From JANXVV01 sp038230975 (lineage in GTDB: Bacteria > Planctomycetota > Phycisphaerae > Tepidisphaerales > Tepidisphaeraceae), in assembly GCA_038230975.1 (NCBI GenBank), contig JBBRMF010000023.1:1-33388 (forward strand): a DNA stretch of 33,388 nucleotides. The letters run 5' to 3'. Positions 8,234 to 16,598 of this stretch are shown here, in pieces. The first letter of the stretch is position 1. The number at the start of each line of letters is the position of its first letter. The notes under the pieces were generated by a model. It worked only from the letters and a program-made list of their open reading frames with translations, made no database searches and was not told the origin of the DNA. Made by a program: the position numbers and the translations under genes.

Positions 8234-9379
8234 ATGAAAATCGCGCTTGTCATTCTTCATGCAGACCCGAGCCGCGGCGGCGCGGAGCGGTACACCATTG
8301 ACGTGGCTGCCGGGCTTTTCCGTCGCGGGCATGACGTGACGCTGGTGGCTTCGACATTCGCCCCGGATGTACAGGCCAAAAAAATCCTGATTGAATTCGA
8401 AGCGATAACCAAGCTCGGAAAATACGAAAAGTTTATCGGTCGGGTGATGTCCGAGAGGCTGGATGATTTCGACATCGTGCATGCGATGCTGCCGATCCCG
8501 TGGTGTCGCGTGTATCATCCTCACGCCGGGCTCGCCGCTGACGCGGTGGTGACCGGGCACGAAAAATACGATGGGTTACGACGTTCCCTTGCAGGCGTGG
8601 CGAATCGCTTCAACGGCAAACGGCAGCGATTCGCAACAGTCGAGCGTTCATTGCTTGATTCGCCGGATGCGCCAGTCGTCCTCTGTCTTTCAGAGTACGT
8701 GAAGGCAACCGTGCGAAAGCATTATTCCACGCTTCCTGAATCAAAACTGGCAACGCTTTTTAACGCGGTTGATCTGAATAAGTTCGATCCAAATCTGCGG
8801 GCCAATGCCGGAATCGAGATTCGACGGAAATTCAACATCTCTTCAGATCGCGTTGTTGGCCTCATTATCGCCCAGGACTATCAGCGAAAGGGACTCGCCG
8901 AGGCGATCGAGGCGATGCCTTTGGAGGATGCCCGCCTGACATTGCTCGTGGTCGGCAAACAGGATCCGGGGAGGTATCGCAAACTCGCCCACGATCATGG
9001 CGTCGCTGACCGCGTCGTTTTCGCGGGCCCTACGACGGATCCTTACAGTTTCTATCGCGCCGCTGATTTTTTTGTCCTGCCTACCCGCCATGATCCGTGC
9101 AGCCTGGTGGTCCTTGAAGCGTTGGCGATGGGCGTCCCCGTCATCAGCACCGCCTTCAACGGAGCCTGCGAGATCATGATCAATGGAACGCACGGTTTTG
9201 TGTTATCCGATCCTCGCGATGCCGCGACGTTGCGCGAGCGATACATGGAAATGTTGGACAATCAATCGCGCGAACGGATGGCAGCCGCTTGCCTGGAGCT
9301 TCGCCCGACTCTATCGCAAGAACATCATCTGGATCGGCTTCTCGAGGTATATTCGCGAGTGAAACGCAATCAAACGTGA
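8234..9379 (+). CDS. WaaG-like GT4 glycosyltransferase
   Basis: The 381-residue GT-B glycosyltransferase starts directly after the kinase stop codon, so the two are surely co-transcribed. The N-terminus MKIALVILHADPSRGGAERY has the Gly-Gly-Ala-Glu-Arg loop of GT4 enzymes. VGLIIAQDYQRKGLAEAIEAM opens the nucleotide-binding domain, and RHDPCSLVVLEALAMGVPVI carries the E-x7-E-type catalytic/phosphate site in the form typical of WaaG (glucosyltransferase I of the LPS core). FNAVDLNKFDP is also a WaaG-style motif. It probably adds a hexose to the inner core or an analogous glycolipid on the cytoplasmic face. The acceptor cannot be read from sequence. Its last 10 bases overlap the 3' end of the convergent TSUP gene. 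Confidence 0.87.
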   Translation: MKIALVILHADPSRGGAERYTIDVAAGLFRRGHDVTLVASTFAPDVQAKKILIEFEAITKLGKYEKFIGRVMSERLDDFDIVHAMLPIPWCRVYHPHAGLAADAVVTGHEKYDGLRRSLAGVANRFNGKRQRFATVERSLLDSPDAPVVLCLSEYVKATVRKHYSTLPESKLATLFNAVDLNKFDPNLRANAGIEIRRKFNISSDRVVGLIIAQDYQRKGLAEAIEAMPLEDARLTLLVVGKQDPGRYRKLAHDHGVADRVVFAGPTTDPYSFYRAADFFVLPTRHDPCSLVVLEALAMGVPVISTAFNGACEIMINGTHGFVLSDPRDAATLRERYMEMLDNQSRERMAAACLELRPTLSQEHHLDRLLEVYSRVKRNQT

Positions 9380-10179
9380 TTTCGTTGGAACAGTTTGAAG
9401 CCCGCGTCGATCAGCAAATACCAACCGAGCGAGAAAGTAATCGTGTAGACGAGGCGAGAAAAAAGCAGATCGCTGATTCGGCTTTTGATCCACCAGCCAC
9501 TTACCGCGCCGAGAAAGACGATCGGCAGGAACCGCGATCCAAAAAGCGGTGAGGCATCGGCGAATAGACCACCATACCAATAGACCGGCAGCTTGGCGGT
9601 ATTGACGATGAAGAAGTAGATCGCGCTCGTGCCGACAAAAATATCCCGGCCCAGTTTTTGTGGCAGAAGATAGAGCGTAATGATCGGCCCGGCGGCATGG
9701 GCCAGAGTGCTGCTTGCCGCAGCGAGTGTGCCGACGGTATCGTCTTTCCAGACGGCCGGGGTATGGATCGTCGAGCCACCGCTCAGCGTACGCCACCAGT
9801 TTAAACCCACGAGTATCACGGCCTCGGCACCGATCTCCAGACGAATCAATAATGTCGCCGTCGCAGGAGGTTTATTGTGAAACCAGGCCAAAAGTAATCC
9901 GCCGATGATCAGACCCAAAATAGTCCCGCGCATCAATCGCAGAATAATTTGACGGCTGAACAGTTTGCGATATTGATACACCGCGATCAAATCCCCGGCT
10001 ACAAGCAATGGCAGCACCAGGCCAAGCGTCGCTCGCTCGCCGCGCTCGGGCAGAATGTGTGGCATGGCCAGCGCCATCATCGGCACGACCATCAGCCCAA
10101 CGCCGCTGCCGAAACCGCTCTTGGTCATTCCAATCAAAAAAATGGCGAGGAAGGCGATCGCCCACCAGAAAAAAAGCAT
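9370..10179 (-). CDS. TauE/SafE (TSUP) family permease
   Basis: The 269-residue membrane protein has about eight hydrophobic helices in two related halves. The family signature appears near the N-terminus (FLIGMTKSGFGSGVGLMVVPMM) and again in the second half (STLAHAAGPIITLYLLPQKLGRDIFVGTSAIYF). TSUP proteins export or import sulfite, sulfoacetate, taurine-derived and other small organic anions. The substrate here is not indicated by neighbours. The gene is transcribed toward the WaaG-like gene and overlaps it by 10 bases at the stop codons. ATG 10179 has only a weak ribosome site, and a short hairpin (CGATA-GCT-TATCG) lies about 10 bases upstream. Confidence 0.85.
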   Translation of the reverse strand: MLFFWWAIAFLAIFLIGMTKSGFGSGVGLMVVPMMALAMPHILPERGERATLGLVLPLLVAGDLIAVYQYRKLFSRQIILRLMRGTILGLIIGGLLLAWFHNKPPATATLLIRLEIGAEAVILVGLNWWRTLSGGSTIHTPAVWKDDTVGTLAAASSTLAHAAGPIITLYLLPQKLGRDIFVGTSAIYFFIVNTAKLPVYWYGGLFADASPLFGSRFLPIVFLGAVSGWWIKSRISDLLFSRLVYTITFSLGWYLLIDAGFKLFQRNHV

Positions 10180-10203
10180 GCTTGAGACGATAGCTTATCG
10201 TAG

Positions 10204-10307
10204 GTCAGTTGTCAGTTGCGAATTATTTTTGAACGAGTCCTTGCATTTACAACGGACCACTCACGACGGACCACTGACAAGTACAGCAACTAGCAACTCA
10301 CAACTCC
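10204..10307. repeat. Degenerate inverted repeat with 7-base periodicity
   Basis: The spacer between the divergent TSUP and SGNH genes begins with GTCAGTTGTCAGTTGCG (10204-10220). It closes with CAGCAACTAGCAACTC and ACAACTCC (10284-10307), roughly its reverse complement. Each arm is a small tandem array of a seven-base unit (AGTTGTC on the left, GCAACTA/GCAACTC/ACAACTC on the right). Between them a ten-base unit, ACGGACCACT, occurs twice (near 10252 and 10265). It reads as a decayed palindromic element inserted in a promoter-bearing spacer. Confidence 0.55.
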
Positions 10308-10328
10308 TTCCGCTATTTTCCCTGAGAC

Positions 10329-11177
10329 ATGATTATTTGCCGTCGGCGAAAGGTGTTGCTTGTGGCGCTGCTGGCGGCGATTGTGGTCATGTGGGATACG
10401 GCGCTCGGGCCGGAATCGGGTTATTGGCGCGGGCAACCAATGCGGCCAGATCCACCGAAATTACCTCCCTCGGCGCGACCCGCGGGATCTTTACGAGTTT
10501 TATTCATCGGAAACAGTTTTACGCGGTATTGGGGAGGGCAAGTTCTGATCGGGACGAAGATGGCAACCTCCTGCCCGGGCTGGCGGGACCGACCCCCGAT
10601 TTACGAGCAGTCGACCGGTGCGGGAATGGATTTGGAGGAGCACTGGAAATATGGCCGTGCTCTGGAACGGATTCGAGAAGGAAACTGGGATTACGTGGTG
10701 CTGCAGGATCACAGCGAAGGCCCGGTGAAACATCCGGCACTGTTCACAAAATACGCCACGCTGTTCGATGGAGAAATCAAAAAAGCCCGCGCCAAAACAG
10801 TACTCTTTATGACCTGGGCAAAAGAGAAAGAGCAGCAGATTCAACCGGTGTTGACGAAATCGTATCGTTCGCTGGGCCAGAAACTGGGAACCGATGTCGT
10901 TCCCGTGGGAATTGCGTTTCAGGAAGCAATGAAGGGCCGACCGGCTTTGAAAATGTATGAGGCTGATGGTAAGCATCCTTCAGCGGCGGGCTCTTATTTG
11001 ACAGCTTGCTGTTTTTACAGCTATTTCTATCACCGCAGTCCGGTTGGTTTGAGTCGTACAATTTACGACGGTGCAAGAGAATGGCTCACGATCGACGAAA
11101 TGGATGCGCTGTATCTTCAGGAGATCGCGTATCGAACGGTTGCAGCGGTTGCCGAGCCATTAAATGAGATGAAATGA
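10329..11177 (+). CDS. Membrane-anchored SGNH/GDSL hydrolase
   Basis: The 282-residue product has one N-terminal membrane segment (about 8-21), then a soluble domain placed outside the cytoplasm. The SGNH blocks are visible: LFIGNSFTRYW with the nucleophile Ser63, VVLQDHSEGP (about 123-132), and DGKHPSAAGSY with Asp213 and His216 completing the triad. GNS replaces the more common GDS in block I. Such enzymes remove or transfer O-acyl groups on glycans or lipids. The next gene starts within its stop codon (ATGA overlap), and that gene overlaps a membrane acyltransferase in the same manner, so acyl-group handling on an envelope polymer is the likely joint role. Activity and substrate are inferred. 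Confidence 0.82.
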   Translation: MIICRRRKVLLVALLAAIVVMWDTALGPESGYWRGQPMRPDPPKLPPSARPAGSLRVLFIGNSFTRYWGGQVLIGTKMATSCPGWRDRPPIYEQSTGAGMDLEEHWKYGRALERIREGNWDYVVLQDHSEGPVKHPALFTKYATLFDGEIKKARAKTVLFMTWAKEKEQQIQPVLTKSYRSLGQKLGTDVVPVGIAFQEAMKGRPALKMYEADGKHPSAAGSYLTACCFYSYFYHRSPVGLSRTIYDGAREWLTIDEMDALYLQEIAYRTVAAVAEPLNEMK

Positions 11178-12097
11178 ACGAAAAAAGAACCCTTATCATG
11201 AGTCCTCTGAAGCAAAGCCGTCGATCTGAGCGGCGGGGTGCTGCCCTCACATGGGTTGTCGCTGCGGTGATGCTTCTTTGCGTGATGGGGGCCGGGTTGC
11301 GCTATTGGCAACACCGTCTGCGAAGCCGTCCACAGAAGGTGCAATTAGTCGGGCCGGCAGTGACGCTAAATTTGGGGAAGGGCGTCAAACTTGAATTGGT
11401 TCGTATCAATCCGGGAACGTTTATGATGGGGTCGCCGGATGATGATCCGGATCATGACATCAGCGAAGGCCCGGTTCATTCGGTGACGATCAGCAAGCCG
11501 TTTTACATCGGTAAGTTTGAGATCACCCAGGCGCAATGGGGCGTGATTCGCGGAAACCAGTCGAGTTCAAATGTGGGCGCTGAATTTCCCGCGGATGGGG
11601 TCAGTTGGGGAGACGCGACAAACTGGTGCAAAGAAATGTCGACCAAGCTGGGGGTCGTGATTCGATTACCGACCGAGGCCGAGTGGGAATACGCCTGCCG
11701 CGCCGGCGCATCGACGCGGTTTGCGTTCGGAACCCATTTGACGGCCCGACAGGCCAATTTGAATACCGGCGATCCAAAGTCCACGGTCGGCAAAACGACA
11801 AAAGTCGGAAGCTACAAGCCCAATGTGTTTGGGTTATATGACATGCACGGGAACGTTTGGGAGTGGTGCCAGGACACGCTTCACGATGATTACGAAAAAG
11901 CACCGGCCGATGGTTCGGCCTGGGTTGATCTGGCAAATCAGTTCAATCGCGCGCGGCGGGGTGGTTCATGGAACGACCCGGCCGGCGCATGCCGATCCGC
12001 GGTGCGATGGGGATCTCCCGGCAGTGAAAAAGAACCGGATATGCGCAATGAGCAAGTGGGTTTCCGCGTCGTGGTCGAGACGACATCGGTGAAATGA
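11174..12097 (+). CDS. Membrane-anchored FGE-sulfatase (SUMF1-fold) domain protein
   Basis: The 307-residue product has a membrane anchor at about residues 24-41, then a complete formylglycine-generating-enzyme fold: VRINPGTFMMGSP (77-88), FEITQAQW, VSWGDATNWC, RLPTEAEWEYACRAG (164-178), YDMHGNVWEWC (222-232) and RGGSWND..GAC..AVR ending VGFRVV. True FGE needs two copper-binding cysteines three and eight residues after RGGS. Here the first is Asp268 and only the second, Cys273, remains. It is therefore unlikely to be a sulfatase activator and belongs with the many FGE-fold proteins of other or unknown role. No sulfatase gene is nearby. It overlaps both neighbours by ATGA, which implies coupled translation with the SGNH hydrolase and the acyltransferase. 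Confidence 0.85.
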   Translation: MNEKRTLIMSPLKQSRRSERRGAALTWVVAAVMLLCVMGAGLRYWQHRLRSRPQKVQLVGPAVTLNLGKGVKLELVRINPGTFMMGSPDDDPDHDISEGPVHSVTISKPFYIGKFEITQAQWGVIRGNQSSSNVGAEFPADGVSWGDATNWCKEMSTKLGVVIRLPTEAEWEYACRAGASTRFAFGTHLTARQANLNTGDPKSTVGKTTKVGSYKPNVFGLYDMHGNVWEWCQDTLHDDYEKAPADGSAWVDLANQFNRARRGGSWNDPAGACRSAVRWGSPGSEKEPDMRNEQVGFRVVVETTSVK

Positions 12098-13275
12098 AAG
12101 GCAGCATGGAAGCAGTTAAGTTAGAATATGAGTCGCCTGCAACTGCAACGGCCGATGCCCCCGCGCTCGGCAAACCGCGCCGCATGTATTATGGCGACGC
12201 CATCCGTATCTTCGGCACGATCGCCGTCGTGATCGGGCACGTCGCCGATCTGCGGCTGTTCGATACCCACGTACTCGATCGCAACTGGTGGGTGTGTAAC
12301 ATTTGGGATTCGTTGACCCGCTGGGCCGTGCCAGTCTACATCATGCTTTCCGGTGCGCTGCTGCTAGACCCAACACGCGTGGAAGACCCGCGAGATTTCT
12401 ACCGCAAGCGACTCACCCGCATCGGGGTGCCGCTCGTCTTCTGGACGGCATTTTTCATGTGGTTTGATGTGAAGTACACCCAGTGGGCGCCATCCTGGAC
12501 CGCCGCCTGGTTGAACTTGGCCCTTGGCAAGCCTTACGTTCACCTGCACTTTATTTTTCGCATCGCCGGGCTCTACTTTTTCACCCCGATGTTGCGCGTT
12601 TGGCTAAGGCACACCAATCGAAACATGCAATACTGGACGGTCGGAATGGCAATCGTGCTCAGCGCGGGCGACAGCATTATGAACGCGATCACGCACAACG
12701 AGCCAAGCGTATTTGCGCGTTTTGTGCCGTTCGTTGGGTATTATTTATTGGGGTATTTGCTGAGGGATACAACGCTATCCGCCAAAGGTGTTCGGCGCGC
12801 GTGGGGCGGATTTGTTGCATCGTACTTGGTGCTCTTGCTCGGCACCGGGTTGACGGTGCATATTTTCCATAAGCCGGGCACGTTCCTGAACGGCCCGCCT
12901 TCACTGGAAATGCTGCAATACGATTTTCTAAGCCCGGTCCGCATCGTCATGGCGATCTGCGCATGGTTGCTCTTTGTGAACAGTTTCAATAAGCCTTGGC
13001 CCAAATCGGAAGCGGCCAGATATCGCGTAAGCTGGTGGGCCGGGACAACGCTTGGAATTTATCTGATTCACCCCATGTTCCGCGAGATTTTGTACACACG
13101 CCGGCTTTGGATTCCGGGTGCCACAAGTATCCACTGGCTTTCGTATCACTTCGGCCCGGAGTGGCCAAATATTTGGCTGGGTATTCCCCTCATGGCGATC
13201 GTCGTGTATGCACTGAGCCTTGCAGTGATCTCCGTCGTCATGCGGATTCCGTACGTACGGCGAATCGCGGGATAG
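12094..13275 (+). CDS. AT3-family membrane acyltransferase
   Basis: The 393-residue integral membrane protein has about ten hydrophobic helices and belongs to acyltransferase family 3 (OafA/WecH/NodX type). The first helix holds the diagnostic R-x10-H motif (Arg38 to His49, in DAIRIFGTIAVVIGHV), and helix 3 has the usual AVPVYIMLSGALLL. The final helices include LGIYLIHPMF, also typical. These proteins pass an acyl group, usually acetyl from cytoplasmic acetyl-CoA, across the membrane to a sugar on the outer face. Unlike OafA-type fusions it carries no C-terminal SGNH domain, but a separate SGNH hydrolase is encoded two genes upstream in the same overlapping operon and could supply that function in trans. 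Confidence 0.88.
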   Translation: MKGSMEAVKLEYESPATATADAPALGKPRRMYYGDAIRIFGTIAVVIGHVADLRLFDTHVLDRNWWVCNIWDSLTRWAVPVYIMLSGALLLDPTRVEDPRDFYRKRLTRIGVPLVFWTAFFMWFDVKYTQWAPSWTAAWLNLALGKPYVHLHFIFRIAGLYFFTPMLRVWLRHTNRNMQYWTVGMAIVLSAGDSIMNAITHNEPSVFARFVPFVGYYLLGYLLRDTTLSAKGVRRAWGGFVASYLVLLLGTGLTVHIFHKPGTFLNGPPSLEMLQYDFLSPVRIVMAICAWLLFVNSFNKPWPKSEAARYRVSWWAGTTLGIYLIHPMFREILYTRRLWIPGATSIHWLSYHFGPEWPNIWLGIPLMAIVVYALSLAVISVVMRIPYVRRIAG

Positions 13276-13314
13276 AAACCAAAAATGCTAATTCTGTTTG
13301 GTTTACCAGGGAGG

Positions 13315-13405
13315 CTGGGAATTAAAAGGTGGCGTGGGCGTCTCGCCCGCGTTTTCTTCAGCAAGAAGCACGGGCGAAACGCCCATGCCACCTTTTAATT
13401 CCCAG
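13315..13405. repeat. Nested palindrome P1
   Basis: Arms at 13315-13349 and 13371-13405 are 35-base inverted copies with two mismatches. The outer flanks (ATTCTGTTT at about 13291 and AAACAGATTT at about 13412) extend the symmetry weakly. Each arm also contains its own hairpin, GGGCG-TCT-CGCCC on the left and GGGCG-AAA-CGCCC on the right. It can therefore fold as one long stem or as two tandem hairpins. It sits between the acyltransferase and the hydrolase and could act as a terminator, though no T-run follows. Confidence 0.9.
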
Positions 13406-13443
13406 CGATAAAACAGATTTCGTGAAAAATAACCCAGGAGTAA

Positions 13444-14943
13444 ATGATGAAATTTGGCAAGTGCTCCATCCTCGGCTTGATTTTACTCACTCACGCGGCC
13501 TGTGTGACGGCTCAGCCGGAAACTCCAAAAGGGCCCCCAACCAAACCCGGGGAATACAAACTTAAATACGTCGCGAGAATCGACGGTAAACCTGTGCAGA
13601 TGGCGTACGCGCTGATTCTCCCCAAAGGGTACGACACTGACACCGCGCGCAAATTTCCGATGATCGTTTTTACCCACGGTGCCGGTGAAGTTGGGACCGA
13701 TGGCGAGGCGACATTCAGCAACGGTCCCGGAATGGAAATACGCCGCGGGAATCCGTTCAAGGAGACATTTCCTTTCATCATTCTGCAACCGCAATGTCCA
13801 CCGCGCGGTGAGCGATGGGATCAACCGCTGATGTTCAAAGCCGTATCGCAAATCGTGGATGCGGCCATCAGCAGCGTGAGGGCCGATCCGGATCGAGTCT
13901 ATCTCACCGGCCTCAGTATGGGTGGTAAAGGCTGTTGGTTGGCGGCGATGGAAGGGGCGGATCGCTTTGCCGCCATCGCGCCCATTTGTGCCGGAACCAC
14001 ACATCCGGAGGCCGCCGCAAAGCTCAAATATGTTGCCGTGTGGATGATCTCCGGAACGAATGATCCCGATGCGATGAACCACAACAACGAGATGATCGGC
14101 GTCCTGAAAAATAATCTGGCAGAAGTGCGGAACACGATTGTACCCGGGGCCGATCACGCGGTTTGGCCACCTTTTTACGCGAGCGCTCAGTTTTACGAAT
14201 GGTTACTCTCACACAAGCGACCCAATCCCGCCGAGCGACGGGCAATGGAGGCCGCCGGGCCGTATTTGAGTCATCAACAGGTTCCACCGCGCGCGCCTGG
14301 ACACTATCGACTGATGATGGCGGTGCAGATCAACGGCCAACCGGTGCCGCTTGTGTGCTCGGTCTATGTGCCCAAGGCCTATTCTCCAACGGGTTCGCCA
14401 TCACCTTTGCTGTTGTATCTTCACGAATACAACACGATCGGCACGCCATTCAAGGATCTGGTGTTGCACGGTCCGGATGCGGAATTGGAGAAAAAGGGGA
14501 ATGAACTGTTCAAGTCGAATTTCCCGTTCGTTGTGGTCTCGCCGCAAATCCCCGCAGGCATGGGTGACTGGGGGCAGAAACCCGTGACGGATGCGGTGTT
14601 GAAAGCGGTGGATGAATTGGTGAAATCGATGAGCATCGACAAGAACCGAGTCTACGCCACCGGCAGCAATGAAGGCGGGATCGCGGCTTGGCAAATGGCG
14701 CTCGATGCACCGGGAGCCTTCGCCGCTGTGGCACCAATCGTTTCGATCGGCGGACTCAATGCGCCGGGGAATGCCGATGCGGGTAAAGACTTGCCGCTCT
14801 GGGTGATTGCAGCCGATCCGAATCCGCTGAAAGGTTTGTTCGAGGGAAAACCGCAATGGAAATTGACGGCTCAGGATGGAACAGCCGCGTACAAAAACAA
14901 AGATCTCTACGACTGGCTACTGGCGCAGAAGAAGACGAAGTGA
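13444..14943 (+). CDS. Secreted double-domain alpha/beta hydrolase, second domain degenerate
   Basis: The 499-residue product has a signal peptide (cleavage near VTAQ, residue 24) and two tandem alpha/beta-hydrolase domains. Both begin with the same phrase, GxYxLxxxxxIxGxPVxxxxxLxxPKxY (about 36-63 and 286-313). Domain 1 resembles PHB-depolymerase/Feruloyl-esterase-like 'LpqC' enzymes and has an intact triad: Ser158 in TGLSMGG, Asp207 in SGTNDP and His238 in GADHAVW. In domain 2 the matching position of TGSNEGG is Asn409, the Asp region reads AADPNP and no catalytic His is evident, so that copy is probably inactive. CAGGAG lies upstream. Two adjacent ATGs (13444, 13447) compete and the second has the better spacing. 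The substrate is probably an ester outside the cell. Confidence 0.85.
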   Translation: MMKFGKCSILGLILLTHAACVTAQPETPKGPPTKPGEYKLKYVARIDGKPVQMAYALILPKGYDTDTARKFPMIVFTHGAGEVGTDGEATFSNGPGMEIRRGNPFKETFPFIILQPQCPPRGERWDQPLMFKAVSQIVDAAISSVRADPDRVYLTGLSMGGKGCWLAAMEGADRFAAIAPICAGTTHPEAAAKLKYVAVWMISGTNDPDAMNHNNEMIGVLKNNLAEVRNTIVPGADHAVWPPFYASAQFYEWLLSHKRPNPAERRAMEAAGPYLSHQQVPPRAPGHYRLMMAVQINGQPVPLVCSVYVPKAYSPTGSPSPLLLYLHEYNTIGTPFKDLVLHGPDAELEKKGNELFKSNFPFVVVSPQIPAGMGDWGQKPVTDAVLKAVDELVKSMSIDKNRVYATGSNEGGIAAWQMALDAPGAFAAVAPIVSIGGLNAPGNADAGKDLPLWVIAADPNPLKGLFEGKPQWKLTAQDGTAAYKNKDLYDWLLAQKKTK

Positions 14944-14965
14944 TTTAAATCAAGCCGGAGCATGT

Positions 14966-16294
14966 TCAAGGTGCTTCCAAAGTTGCGGGCAGAACGCGAA
15001 TTACAGGGGGAACACCACCATTCACCGCCGCCTGATATCGAGCTTCGTCAAACTCACCTTCCATCTTACTGACCACAATCGTCGCGATTCCGTTGCCGAT
15101 GAGGTTAGTCAATGCGCGCGCCGTGCTGAGAATGCGGTCGATGCCGAACAGCGGTTCAAGTCCCTGCAGCGGCAGTACGCGCGTCGAAGATAGCGTAGCC
15201 GCCAGCGTGATGAACCCACCGCCGGTGACCGCCGCCGCACCTTTGCTGGTCAGCATCAGCACGAGCATGATCGACAGTTGCTGCCCGATTCCCAACTGCA
15301 CACCGGCAACCTGCGCCATGAACAGCACCGCTACAGAAAGGTAAATGCTCGTCCCGTCGAGATTGAATGAATACCCGGCGGGGATCACCAGCCCAACGAT
15401 GTCGCGATTGCAGCCCATGAGTTCGAGCTTTTTCATCATGCGCGGCAGGGCGGTTTCAGAAGAGCTGGTCCCGAGCACGAGAAAGATTTCATCGCGAATA
15501 TAGACGAGGTATCGCCATAGGCTGAATTTGTACAGATGGCAAACCGCGCCAAGCACGATGAAGATAAAAAGCCCCATTGTCAGGAAGGTGCAGCCGATGA
15601 GCTTCAGCAATGGCACAATCGCGTTCGGTCCGAACTTTCCGACCAGCGCGGCAATCGCACCCAGTGCCCCGAGCGGGCTGACAATCATAATGAACGCCAC
15701 GATCTTGAACATCACATGGGTGAGATGTTCAAGTGCTTTCGTTAATCCAGCCGCTTCCGGGCCAAGGCTCGCCAATGCCATACCGAACAACACCGAGAAG
15801 AATAAAATCTGAAGCAGGGCATCTTTGTTGGCAAATGCCGCGAAGATGTTGTCGGGGATGATGCCGAGGAAAAAACTAACCGTGCTGTGTTCCTTCCCCT
15901 GCTTTTCATATTCCGCAAGTTTCGCTTTTTCGGCTGCACTGAGTGCTGGCTGGCTGGCGGCGGTCCGCTGATTTTCTCGAAACGAAACACCTGGCTTGGC
16001 GATATTGGCAACCAGCAGCCCAAGCCCGAGTGCCAAGGTGGTGATCACTTCGAAATAGAGTAGCGCCTTCAAACCAACCCTGCCGACTTTTTTCAAATCT
16101 CCCATGCTCGCGATGCCGACGACGATCGTCAAAAAGATGATCGGCCCGACCACCATCTTGATCAGATTCAAAAACCCGGTCGCCAGCGGTTGCAGCGCAA
16201 GACCCCAGTCCGGCCGCTTCCAGCCGATCAAAACGCCGATCAGAATGGCAATCAGTACTTGGACGGTCAGATTCTTGTAAAGCCTCTTTGTCAT
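14966..16294 (-). CDS. Dicarboxylate/amino acid:cation symporter (DctA/GltP family)
   Basis: The 442-residue transporter of the DAACS/SLC1 family has eight membrane helices and two re-entrant loops. The diagnostic serine-rich hairpin loop is present as GTSSSETALPRMMKKLE. It is followed by the helix-7 sequence VIPAGYSFNLDGTSIYLS, which holds the Asn-Leu-Asp cation/substrate site. A TSKGAAAVTGGGFI stretch forms the second loop. It imports C4-dicarboxylates or glutamate/aspartate with Na+ or H+. The two substrates cannot be told apart here. ATG 16294 (MTKRLYKNLTVQVL) is the natural start; the 38-codon extension to 16408 has no family sequence. A non-conserved, charged loop of about 25 residues after helix 3 (from SFRENQRTAASQ) is slightly longer than usual. 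It converges on the hydrolase gene, 22 bases apart. Confidence 0.92.
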   Translation of the reverse strand: MTKRLYKNLTVQVLIAILIGVLIGWKRPDWGLALQPLATGFLNLIKMVVGPIIFLTIVVGIASMGDLKKVGRVGLKALLYFEVITTLALGLGLLVANIAKPGVSFRENQRTAASQPALSAAEKAKLAEYEKQGKEHSTVSFFLGIIPDNIFAAFANKDALLQILFFSVLFGMALASLGPEAAGLTKALEHLTHVMFKIVAFIMIVSPLGALGAIAALVGKFGPNAIVPLLKLIGCTFLTMGLFIFIVLGAVCHLYKFSLWRYLVYIRDEIFLVLGTSSSETALPRMMKKLELMGCNRDIVGLVIPAGYSFNLDGTSIYLSVAVLFMAQVAGVQLGIGQQLSIMLVLMLTSKGAAAVTGGGFITLAATLSSTRVLPLQGLEPLFGIDRILSTARALTNLIGNGIATIVVSKMEGEFDEARYQAAVNGGVPPVIRVLPATLEAP

Positions 16295-16438
16295 GGAATA
16301 TGGCTCGGCAGAAAGACGATGAAGATAAACGCAGTTGAACTGTAAACGCTGGAACCGTTCGCCGCAATTGGATCTGACTTCTCTTCTAACTCGTTGATCG
16401 CGATGCAAGCGTTCGACTGCGCTTTTGCCGATCGGAAG

Positions 16439-16598
16439 TCACCAGAGGATCGGTACGCCGTAACCGGAAAGCGTCGCGTCGGCCTATACCCACTGTGCGC
16501 CCTCAGCCTTTGCCTGCGACACCAGCAGCCGTCGCAGAGAGTTGACCGGGGTTACTGTCCCACCAGATGAACACATGCGTGTCGAGAAGCAATTTCAT
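16439..16598 (-). pseudogene. vapC-type PIN toxin remnant
   Basis: An ATG at 16598 overlaps the antitoxin stop by the usual ATGA. It opens a frame whose start, MKLLLDTHVFIWWDSNPGQL, is that of a VapC PIN-domain ribonuclease, including the first active-site Asp (residue 6). After about 24 codons the similarity ends, and the frame stops at 16503. In another frame, from about 16555 down to the stop at 16439, the encoded string RRLLVSQAKAEGAQWV, stop, ADATLSGYGVPILW matches the usual C-terminus of the same family. The central part, roughly 80 residues with the other acidic active-site residues, is missing, and a nonsense codon has followed. The toxin is dead. Confidence 0.82.

Noticed and set aside
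13444..14943. Lipoprotein signal at HAAC in the double hydrolase
   Set aside because: The position three before the cysteine is His, unlike a lipobox. Cleavage by signal peptidase I after VTA is more likely.
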